In this document: positions 1-5,674 of the stretch, in pieces
Position numbering within the stretch: the stretch's first letter is position 1
Layout of the letters: each line of letters starts with the position of its first letter
Assembly (NCBI GenBank): GCA_002396645.1
Contig: DGYI01000031.1
Span: 243-8,984 of the forward strand
DNA length: 8,742 bases
Direction of reading: 5' to 3'
Origin: Firmicutes bacterium UBA5010
GTDB taxonomy: Bacteria > Bacillota > Clostridia > Tissierellales > Sedimentibacteraceae
Position numbers and translations under genes: made by a program
The notes under the pieces: model-generated
Told to the model about the DNA's origin: nothing
Databases searched by the model: none
Seen by the model: the letters and a program-made list of their open reading frames with translations, nothing else

Positions 1-162
1 TCTCTGGTGGATCTATTGACAAACAATGATTCGGCAAAAACTCTATTCCTTGATTATTGCAGATATGCCTATAACACTGCTTTAGAATACTTTGAAGATA
101 ATTTTCAAAAGGAAATTTTACGATTGCAGCTTACTGAGGCGGTGAATGCTCTTGAAAAGTAA
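1..162 (+). CDS. Head-tail connector protein (gp6-like), 3' fragment
   Basis: The open frame enters from the left edge and ends at TAA 160-162, giving 53 C-terminal residues. The visible part is largely helical, with the segment DYCRYAYNTALEYFEDNF followed by a short amphipathic helix ending in NALEK. Small, mostly helical proteins of this kind sit just before the head-closure gene in HK97-like late operons, where they form the connector ring under the portal. The family assignment rests mainly on position, because the N-terminal half is missing and the remaining sequence has no diagnostic catalytic motif. Its end overlaps the next gene by 17 nt if that gene starts at 146, which indicates translational coupling. 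It could instead be another small neck protein. Confidence 0.55.
   Translation, partial: SLVDLLTNNDSAKTLFLDYCRYAYNTALEYFEDNFQKEILRLQLTEAVNALEK
137..144 (+). promoter_or_regulatory. Ribosome binding site AGGCGGTG ahead of head-closure gene
   Basis: AGGCGGTG matches the extended Shine-Dalgarno AGGAGGTG with one mismatch. It lies inside the 3' end of the upstream gene. From its core AGGCGG the distance is 3 nt to ATG 146 and 9 nt to TTG 152, so it bears on the start choice. The same octamer precedes the TTG-started fibre gene at 7634. Confidence 0.55.
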
Positions 163-547
163 ATATGAGGGAATTTTACATGGCGAGCAAAGAGCGATTA
201 AAAATGTTTCTAAAGTGCTGGACAAGAAAATTATAATACAGGAATTAAAAGGAACAACAGAAAATGAAAAGGGTTTTGAAATTGAAGATTGGCAGGATAT
301 AGCGACGGTTTGGGCAAGTAAGAATAACTTGTCAGGAAAAGAGTATTACAGGGCAAAACAGTATAATGAGGAAAAGACAGTTAAATTTGAAATTAGATAT
401 CAAAAATTACTGGCAGACCTTGAAAGTACACGACATAGAATTTTGCATGACGGAAAAATCTATAATATAACTTTTGTAGACAATTTCCAATATCGCAATG
501 AGTGGCTTGTATTTAAGGCTTTGGAGAGTGGCATATGTCAAGGATAG
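146..547 (+). CDS. Phage head closure protein (head-tail adaptor family)
   Basis: This 133-residue protein has the pattern of the SPP1 gp16 / phage head-tail joining family. A W-x-D-I-A-T-V-W-A-S strand (about residues 49-58) is followed by LSGKEYYRA (62-70), then RYQKLL and RILHDGKIYNI (98-108), and a final strand ending YRNEWLVFKALE. The family plugs the connector after DNA packaging and forms the surface to which the tail docks. About 25 residues precede the first recognisable strand. The start is uncertain: ATG 146 lies only 3 nt after the SD-like AGGCGG at 137-142, while in-frame TTG 152 lies 9 nt after it. The two choices differ by two residues. The gene overlaps both neighbours and ends 13 nt inside the next gene. 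Confidence 0.85.
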   Translation: MLLKSKYEGILHGEQRAIKNVSKVLDKKIIIQELKGTTENEKGFEIEDWQDIATVWASKNNLSGKEYYRAKQYNEEKTVKFEIRYQKLLADLESTRHRILHDGKIYNITFVDNFQYRNEWLVFKALESGICQG

Positions 548-888
548 AAGTTGACGGTATGGATGAACTAATGGAAATGTTAAATAAAATGACTATTAGT
601 GAATCTGATGAAAGAAAAGCTATGCAACTTGCAATAGAGCCAGTCAGGGAAGCGGTTGAGAAAAATACTCCTATTGACACAGGGAAAGCTAAAAGCTCTG
701 TAAAGGCTAAAGTTAGCAGAAAACAAGGAGAGATTATTGGAACTGTATTTATAGATGAACTTTATTTACGACATCAAGAATACGGGACCAGCAGACAAAA
801 TAAAAATGTTGGATTTTTTGCCAGAGCTGTAAGAGCTAGTAAAGACGAAGCTCTAAGATTGTTAAAAGACAATCTAATAAAGAGGTAA
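535..888 (+). CDS. HK97 gp10-like phage protein (neck/minor tail)
   Basis: This 117-residue protein carries the hallmarks of the HK97 gp10-like family: a helical N-terminal half, the TPIDTGKAKSSV segment (residues 45-56), a central beta region ending in YLRHQEYGTSRQ (77-88), and GFFARAV (93-99) followed by a C-terminal helix. Family members lie between the head-closure and tail-terminator genes and take part in forming the neck or the top of the tail; the exact structural role varies between phages. ATG 535 is preceded by GGAGAG (523-528) at 6 nt and overlaps the preceding gene by 13 nt. The length is slightly short for the family, but both ends look intact. Its stop codon overlaps the next gene's Shine-Dalgarno site. 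Confidence 0.88.
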   Translation: MSRIEVDGMDELMEMLNKMTISESDERKAMQLAIEPVREAVEKNTPIDTGKAKSSVKAKVSRKQGEIIGTVFIDELYLRHQEYGTSRQNKNVGFFARAVRASKDEALRLLKDNLIKR

Positions 889-890
889 TT

Positions 891-1238
891 ATGAAAAAGC
901 TATTAAAGAGAATTTTAAACAATAAAGATATAATAGACCTTACAGCAGATAAAAAACCATATTCAATAAAGGCCCAAAACGCAAAACCTCCTTATGTAGT
1001 TTATACAATCATAGATGAATTTGGTTCGGAGTTTGCTGAAAATACTGAAATTGCAACAAGATATAATATACAAGTTGATATATTTTCTAAGAACGATTTC
1101 GATGACTTAAAAGAAAAAATAATAAAAATAATGAACGAAAACGAGTTCTATAGGAACGGTGGTAATGAATCTTTTGAAAGCGACACAGGACTATACCATT
1201 GTGTTTTGAGATTCAATTATACGAAAGAGAGGATATAA
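891..1238 (+). CDS. Tail terminator / tail completion protein
   Basis: This 115-residue protein has the layout of small Firmicute phage tail-terminator proteins (SPP1 gp17 / lambda gpU-like fold). A short N-terminal helix is followed by the strand PPYVVYTIIDE (33-43), a strand RYNIQVDIFSK (57-67), a helix DDLKEKIIKIMNE (71-83) and the C-terminal strand pair DTGLYHCVLRFNY (98-110). Such proteins cap the head-proximal end of the tail tube, stop its growth and dock it to the neck. The order (after gp10-like, directly before the major tail protein) supports this. ATG 891 follows AAAGAGG (879-884) at a normal distance, two bases after the previous stop. One base separates it from the next gene. 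No catalytic motif is seen, and the family call comes from the pattern and position. Confidence 0.75.
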   Translation: MKKLLKRILNNKDIIDLTADKKPYSIKAQNAKPPYVVYTIIDEFGSEFAENTEIATRYNIQVDIFSKNDFDDLKEKIIKIMNENEFYRNGGNESFESDTGLYHCVLRFNYTKERI

Positions 1239-1239
1239 A

Positions 1240-1812
1240 ATGGCTAAAGTAGGAATTGAAAAATTATACTATGCACTATTAACAAAAGATGATGCAGAGA
1301 GCTTAACATACGGAACACCAAAATATCTGGCAGGTGTCAGAGAGATCAATATTAAGCCTGCAACATCTACAGAAAAATTGTATGCAGAAAATAAAATATG
1401 GGAACAAGAAACAGTATTGAGTGAAATACAAGTTGATATCGATATCGCAGACTTGACAAATGATGACTTGTCTATATTAGTAGGACACAAGAAAGCATCA
1501 CAAGGCGGGATAATTGGCAACGAGAGCGATAATGCTCCTTATGTTGCATTACTTGTTAAAGCTAACAAGACCAACAAACAAGCTAGATATCTATGCTTAT
1601 ACAAAGGGAAATTTACATTACCGGAAGATTCAGCTAAGACAAAAGAGGATAAAACAGAATATCAAACTCCAAAAATTAGCGGTATTTTCCAACCGACTAT
1701 AAAAGACGGCAACTGGAAATATCAAGTAGATACAGATGACGAAGATTGCCCGGAAGATATCGACACAAGCTTTTTTGCTTCGGTTATTATACCAACTATA
1801 CCAACTCCATAG
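1240..1812 (+). CDS. Major tail protein, phi13 family
   Basis: This 190-residue protein fits the phi13-type major tail (tube) protein family. It opens with KVGIEKLYYALLTKDD and continues with AGVREINIKPATSTEKLYAEN (about residues 31-51), then EIQVDIDIADL, then VGHKKASQGG. Further on are APYVALLVKANK and the YLCLYKGKF strand, a KTEYQTPKISGIFQP segment, and an acidic C-terminus ending in SVIIPTIPTP. Such proteins polymerise into hexameric rings that form the tail tube around the tape measure. The length is typical and there is no added Ig-like domain. ATG 1240 follows AGAGG (1228-1232) at 7 nt. A terminator begins at the last base of its stop codon, as expected for a protein needed in far more copies than those encoded downstream. 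Confidence 0.92.
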   Translation: MAKVGIEKLYYALLTKDDAESLTYGTPKYLAGVREINIKPATSTEKLYAENKIWEQETVLSEIQVDIDIADLTNDDLSILVGHKKASQGGIIGNESDNAPYVALLVKANKTNKQARYLCLYKGKFTLPEDSAKTKEDKTEYQTPKISGIFQPTIKDGNWKYQVDTDDEDCPEDIDTSFFASVIIPTIPTP

Positions 1813-1837
1813 GGTAGATTAATTTCTACCCTTTTTT
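1812..1837 (+). terminator. Intrinsic terminator after major tail protein gene
   Basis: GGGTAGA (1812-1818) pairs perfectly with TCTACCC (1825-1831) around the 6-nt loop TTAATT. The stem is followed directly by six T residues (1832-1837). This is a textbook Rho-independent terminator shape. The first G of the stem is the last base of the TAG stop codon, so a terminating ribosome would cover part of the structure. No promoter is evident between it and the next gene, so downstream expression presumably relies on read-through (inference). Confidence 0.85.
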
Positions 1838-1850
1838 CTAAAACAAATCC

Positions 1851-1856
1851 AGGAGG
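1851..1856 (+). promoter_or_regulatory. Strong Shine-Dalgarno AGGAGG of the tail chaperone gene
   Basis: This is a perfect AGGAGG lying 10 nt before ATG 1867. It is the only perfect AGGAGG at a gene start in this window. It follows the terminator, so the chaperone gene is translated efficiently from whatever transcripts read through. Confidence 0.8.
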
Positions 1857-1866
1857 AAATTAAAAA

Positions 1867-2223
1867 ATGATTAATGTAAAAGTAAAGGAATTTAAAATAA
1901 AACTAAACGATAAAGAGTACACATTTAGATTGGACTTTAATGCTCTAATGAGATTTGAGGAGAGATATAAAGAAAATGCAATAAATATTTTTAACAGTTA
2001 TTTAAGAGGCGAGGAAACTTATTCAAATATCATTAAAATACTTTCTTGCTGCTGTATAGAAAAAAACTTGGAGGAAAAAGAACTTGCCGGGTTACTTCCG
2101 TTTAACTTCAAAACAATGAAGATGATGGATGAGATAGCAATAGAATTAGCATCAGGACTAATAAACGATAATAAAGGTGATAGTCAAAAAAACGAGCAGA
2201 CCAGTCAAAACAAAGAAAATTAA
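1867..2223 (+). CDS. Tail assembly chaperone, short (zero-frame) form
   Basis: This 118-residue protein occupies the tail assembly chaperone position between the tube and tape measure genes. The N-terminal beta-rich part contains EYTFRLDFNALMRFEERY, typical of Gram-positive phage chaperones. A helical region follows, with the unusual triple cysteine LSCCCIEK (Cys61-63) where relatives often have a single Cys, then MKMMDEIAIELASGL. The last 15 or so residues are a polar, low-complexity tail (Asp, Lys, Gln, Asn, Ser), probably a disordered linker. By analogy with lambda gpG, the short form coats the tape measure during tube assembly and is absent from the mature virion. It is the major product. 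A minor product arises by -1 frameshifting at 2187-2193. Confidence 0.85.
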   Translation: MINVKVKEFKIKLNDKEYTFRLDFNALMRFEERYKENAINIFNSYLRGEETYSNIIKILSCCCIEKNLEEKELAGLLPFNFKTMKMMDEIAIELASGLINDNKGDSQKNEQTSQNKEN

Positions 2224-2399
2224 TTGATTTTGACTGGTTTTTTTATATAGCAAAAGTAGTTTTAAACTTTACAGAGCCAGAGTTTTGGAAAAGCACTCCT
2301 CGGATGATAGGGGAATTATTAGAAATTCATGCTGAGTTTAATGGGTGGAAGAAAAAAGAAGAGAAAACACATTGCATTGATGAAATACCTTTCTTGTAA
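1867..2399 (+). CDS. Tail assembly chaperone, -1 frameshift fusion (gpGT-like)
   Basis: A -1 slip at A AAA AAC (2187-2193) joins the first 109 codons of the chaperone to a further 68 codons (2193-2396, stop TAA 2397-2399), giving about 177 residues. The -1 extension is clearly protein-like: it contains LIDFDWFFYIAK, then FTEPEFWKSTPRMIGELLEI and HAEFN. This is the conserved T-domain pattern (FDW..., TE-x-x-FW-x-x-TPR, LLE-x-H) of Firmicute phage chaperones. It has no ATG start of its own before its conserved motifs, and the -1 frame is closed by TAG at 2181-2183, immediately upstream of the heptamer. In lambda the fusion form recruits tail tube protein to the chaperone-coated tape measure. 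The gene ends just before the tape measure gene's SD site. Confidence 0.88.
2187..2193 (+). promoter_or_regulatory. Slippery heptamer A AAA AAC for -1 frameshifting
   Basis: In the zero frame the codons are CAA AAA AAC, giving X XXY YYZ with X=A, Y=A and Z=C. This canonical -1 slippery site lets the P- and A-site tRNAs re-pair with AAA AAA. It lies six bases after the start of the open -1 window (2184) and well before the zero-frame stop (2221-2223). I see no other canonical heptamer in that 40-nt window. Confidence 0.88.
2198..2240 (+). promoter_or_regulatory. Stem-loop stimulating the -1 frameshift; terminator-like
   Basis: ACCAGTCAAAA (2200-2210) pairs perfectly with TTTTGACTGGT (2228-2238), an 11-bp helix that can be extended by a G-U and an A-U pair to 2198/2240. 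The loop is 17 nt and contains the zero-frame stop codon. The stem begins 4-6 nt after the slippery heptamer, the spacing expected of a frameshift stimulator. It is followed by a run of T (seven from 2238 to 2244), so the same structure also resembles an intrinsic terminator. The 3' arm encodes the conserved FDWF of the extension, while the 5' arm lies in the unconserved linker. Confidence 0.75.
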
Positions 2400-2411
2400 G
2401 GGGTGAAATAG

Positions 2412-5400
2412 ATGACGAAAGTAGACCAACTTGTTACCGCAAAATTTATTTTAGACAGCACAGGATTTAATAGCAGCATAAAAGGAATAAACGCGGAACT
2501 TAGAAATGCAGGGGCAGAATTAAAAAATGCTTCTGCTCAACTTGGCATTTTTGGCAGAGATAGCGAGAAGTTAAAAGATGTACAAGAAGCACTTACAAAC
2601 AAATTAGAAGCACATAATAAAAAAGTAGAGTTTTACAGCGATAAAATCAAAGAAACAACACAAAAAATGAATGACAATATCATTGCTCGAGACAAATTGA
2701 AAGACAGCTTAGATAAGGCGAATTTAGCTTATGATGAAGCTGTAAAAAACTACGGCAAGGAAAGCGAACAGGCTAAAAAAGCAAAAGAAGAAGTTGAAAA
2801 ACTAACAGATGAATATAAAAATAAAGAAAAGGCTGTAGAAACAAACGCAAGACAAGTACAGAGCCATGAAACAGCTTTAAAAAATGCCAACGCTGAAATG
2901 GCAAAAACACAAGGCGAATTAAAAAAGATTAATGATGAGCTTGCTAAAAACAAAAACGGATGGCTTAGCACTAGCGAAAACCTTAAAAAGCACAGCGAAA
3001 ATCTAAAAAAAGTAGGCGGAGTCATAGAGGACGTAGGTAAAGGGATATTAAAAGCAACTGCACCCTTAGTCGGTATTGGAGTTGCAAGTCTTAAAGCCGG
3101 AATTGACTTCGAATCTGCATTTGCAGGAGTAAAAAAGACCGTAGACGGAACAGAACAAGAGTTAAAAGGTTTAGAAATAGGCATTAAAAATATGGCTAAA
3201 GAAATTCCAGCCTCAGCAACAGCTATAGCGGGAGTTGCGGAGAGCGCAGGACAACTTGGTATTGAAATTCCCAATATGCTAGGTTTTACAAGAGTTATGA
3301 TAGATTTAGGCAACGCTACAAATTTAACAGGAGAAACCGCCGCAAGCTCTTTAGCTAAATTTGCAAATATTACGCAGATGTCTCAAAAAGATTTTGACAG
3401 ATTAGGTTCTACAATTGTTGCACTTGGTAATAATCTAGCCACTACCGAAGCGGATATAGTAGCAATGGGAATGAATTTAGCAGGTGCAGGAAAACAGGTA
3501 GGTTTAACGGAATCACAAATAATGGGATTCGCAGGAGCTTTGTCAAGCGTTGGAATAGAAGCACAAGCAGGCGGTACAGCTTTTTCAAAACTTATGGTTG
3601 CCATGCAATTGGCCGTAGAAACAGGAAACGGACAATTAGAGGATTTTGCAAGAATATCCGGAAAGACTATAGACGAATTTACAAAAGGATTTAAAGAAGA
3701 TGCTACTGGTGCGATACTTAGCTTTGTAAAAGGCTTATCAGAAAGCGAAAAGCAAGGTTCGTCGGCTATTAAAATTCTTGATGATATGAACATAAAAGAA
3801 ACAAGATTGAGAGATGCTTTGCTTAGAGCAGGATCTGCAAGCGATGTTTTTAATAATTCAATAAAAATAGGTACAGAAGCTTGGAAAGAGAATACTGCCT
3901 TGACCAAAGAAGCTAGTCAACGCTACGAAACACAGGCAAGTAAAATAGAGATTTTAAAAAATAAATTTGTGGATGCCGGTATAAAAATAGGTGAGGTTTT
4001 AATGCCTCATCTGGACGGAATTGTAGACAGCATAGGCAGAATAGCAGAATGGTTAGGAAATCTCGACCCTCAGGTAATCGAAACTACAGCAAAAGCAGTT
4101 GGTCTTGCTGTGGCAGTTGGTGGGGTGACAACCGCGGTCGGTGGAACAATAAAGACTGTGGGAGCTATAACCGGCGGATTAAGCACATTGACAGGAATGA
4201 TTGGAGGAACTACTGCTGCAACAGCAACTATGGGAACAGCAGCAGGGGTCGCAGGAGGAGTTGGAGGAATGGGTGCATTAGTCGCAGGACTTGGAGGAGT
4301 AGTTGCGGCAGCAGCACCATTCGTGGCAGTAGGAGCGGCAGTTGTGGGAGCCGGATATCTAATCAAGGAAGTTATGGAAACAGAGGCTGTTCCTGCAATA
4401 GATATATTTGCGGATAAAATTGAAGAAGTAGGAATAAGACAGGGCAGAATGGGGGATGCAGCAGAAATTGTAGTAACTAAAATTTCAGAGGCAACAAAAA
4501 CTGCAGTAGGTTCTTACATGGCGTTGGATGAGGGCGTTAAACAGCATTTAGATAGTATTTTTATTAATTCACAAACTATTACAGAGCAGACAAAAAATGA
4601 GCTAGAAACTAAGTACAATGAAATGGCAACTAATATAAATAATAAAATCGCAGAAAAAAGAGATGAAAACATAGCTAATTTGCAATCATTTTTTGCAAAC
4701 AACAGAAGTATTACAGATATAGAACAGGCAGCAATAATGCTTGCTACAGAGGATTATTATAATAATCTTAATACAAAGACTACAGAAAATCAAATTGCTA
4801 TAAATGAAATAATAGCAAGAGCCTCTGAAGAACGCAGACAGCTAACATTGGACGAGAGAACAGAAATAACTAAACTGCAGGATGAAATGAGGAGTGAAGC
4901 TATAAGAATATTGAGCGATAATGAAATCGAAGCTAAAATTATTCTTGAACGTATGAGCGAGAATGACAAAAGAATCACAGCTGAACAAGCTGCAGAACAT
5001 ATCAAAACGCTTAATGAAAGCAGAGATAAAGCTGTTGAAGTTGCTAACGACGAATACGATAAAAGACTTGCCACTATAATAAGAATGCGAGATGAAGCAG
5101 GAATTATAAGTGCAGACCAAGCAGACAGAATGATTGAAGAAGCTAAACGGCAACGTGACGGAATTATAAATAATGCTGAACTGACAAGGGAACAAGCAAT
5201 CTCGAAGATGTCGAGCATGAACAAAGAGTTATTCGATACAGTAGATATAAGCTCCGGAAAAATATTGACCGCATGGGATAAATTAAAAATGTGGTGGACT
5301 GGTTGGACACCTGAAACTAAAGCCTTTGAATACACTATAAAGCAGGTGGGGACAGGTGTTGCTGGCAGCTTATTGGGAGCTGCAAATAAAGTTGCTAACT

Positions 5401-5657
5401 CAAATGATGTAAACATGGCAAAGAAAGAATTTGCAGAACAAGAAGCGCAATTTTATAACTTAAATAAAGAAGCAATTGAAGAACTTGCGAGACGAATGAA
5501 TGTTGACTTGGGGGTTGCAGCATCTATGTATAAGCATGAGCAGAGACAAAACGGCAATGTTAGTGTTACACAAAACATTTATGCACCGGTTGCAAGTCCT
5601 GCAGAAATGGCAAGACAGGCAAAAAAGGCACAACAAGAGCTTGCATTAGGATTCTAA
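2412..5657 (+). CDS. Tail tape measure protein, TP901 family
   Basis: At 1081 residues this is the longest gene in the window. Residues 1-200 are an Ala/Lys/Glu-rich coiled-coil segment. From about residue 225 (AGIDFESAFAGVKKTVDGT) to about 430 is the conserved TP901-type tape measure core, including ASATAIAGVAESAGQLGI, ATNLTGETAASSLAKFAN and AQAGGTAFSKLMVAMQ. Residues 555-650 form a Gly/Ala/Val-rich, strongly hydrophobic stretch likely to interact with membrane during DNA ejection. Residues about 690-940 are again helical and charged (coiled coil), followed by a Trp-rich patch KMWWTGWTP (about 955) and a C-terminal tail. Tape measures fix tail length and are ejected to help DNA entry; about 0.15 nm per residue predicts a tail near 160 nm. 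No lysozyme, NlpC/P60 or M23 motif was recognised. ATG 2412 follows GGGGTG (2400-2405) by 6 nt. Confidence 0.95.
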   Translation: MTKVDQLVTAKFILDSTGFNSSIKGINAELRNAGAELKNASAQLGIFGRDSEKLKDVQEALTNKLEAHNKKVEFYSDKIKETTQKMNDNIIARDKLKDSLDKANLAYDEAVKNYGKESEQAKKAKEEVEKLTDEYKNKEKAVETNARQVQSHETALKNANAEMAKTQGELKKINDELAKNKNGWLSTSENLKKHSENLKKVGGVIEDVGKGILKATAPLVGIGVASLKAGIDFESAFAGVKKTVDGTEQELKGLEIGIKNMAKEIPASATAIAGVAESAGQLGIEIPNMLGFTRVMIDLGNATNLTGETAASSLAKFANITQMSQKDFDRLGSTIVALGNNLATTEADIVAMGMNLAGAGKQVGLTESQIMGFAGALSSVGIEAQAGGTAFSKLMVAMQLAVETGNGQLEDFARISGKTIDEFTKGFKEDATGAILSFVKGLSESEKQGSSAIKILDDMNIKETRLRDALLRAGSASDVFNNSIKIGTEAWKENTALTKEASQRYETQASKIEILKNKFVDAGIKIGEVLMPHLDGIVDSIGRIAEWLGNLDPQVIETTAKAVGLAVAVGGVTTAVGGTIKTVGAITGGLSTLTGMIGGTTAATATMGTAAGVAGGVGGMGALVAGLGGVVAAAAPFVAVGAAVVGAGYLIKEVMETEAVPAIDIFADKIEEVGIRQGRMGDAAEIVVTKISEATKTAVGSYMALDEGVKQHLDSIFINSQTITEQTKNELETKYNEMATNINNKIAEKRDENIANLQSFFANNRSITDIEQAAIMLATEDYYNNLNTKTTENQIAINEIIARASEERRQLTLDERTEITKLQDEMRSEAIRILSDNEIEAKIILERMSENDKRITAEQAAEHIKTLNESRDKAVEVANDEYDKRLATIIRMRDEAGIISADQADRMIEEAKRQRDGIINNAELTREQAISKMSSMNKELFDTVDISSGKILTAWDKLKMWWTGWTPETKAFEYTIKQVGTGVAGSLLGAANKVANSNDVNMAKKEFAEQEAQFYNLNKEAIEELARRMNVDLGVAASMYKHEQRQNGNVSVTQNIYAPVASPAEMARQAKKAQQELALGF

Positions 5658-5674
5658 GAAAGGGGAAAAGAAAT

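Noticed and set aside
1435..1446. Perfect 12-bp palindrome GATATCGATATC, considered as an operator.
   Set aside because: It lies in the middle of the tube gene, encodes Asp-Ile-Asp-Ile with natural codons, and is not near any promoter-like sequence.
1771..1812. T6 run near the end of the major tail protein gene as a possible frameshift site.
   Set aside because: The phase does not give a canonical X XXY YYZ heptamer, and the -1 frame yields only a short peptide before a stop, with no Ig-like extension.
1838..1866. Possible promoter between the terminator and the chaperone gene.
   Set aside because: The 29 bases hold the AGGAGG site but no recognisable -10/-35 pair.
3005..3040. A AAA AAA run in the tape measure gene as a second slippery site.
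   Set aside because: The -1 frame meets TAA at 3038 after about nine codons and codes nothing recognisable. No downstream stem is evident.
4049..4417. Overlapping + strand frame within the hydrophobic segment of the tape measure.
   Set aside because: Its Arg/Ser/Gly/Asn/Cys-rich translation is a frame-shifted reading of Gly/Ala/Val codons, with no recognisable fold or dedicated start signal.
2750..5416. Several long antisense open frames opposite the tape measure gene.
   Set aside because: They arise from the alanine/lysine/glutamate codon pattern of the sense gene, have low-complexity Ser/Leu/Ala/Phe composition, and lack ribosome sites or family motifs.
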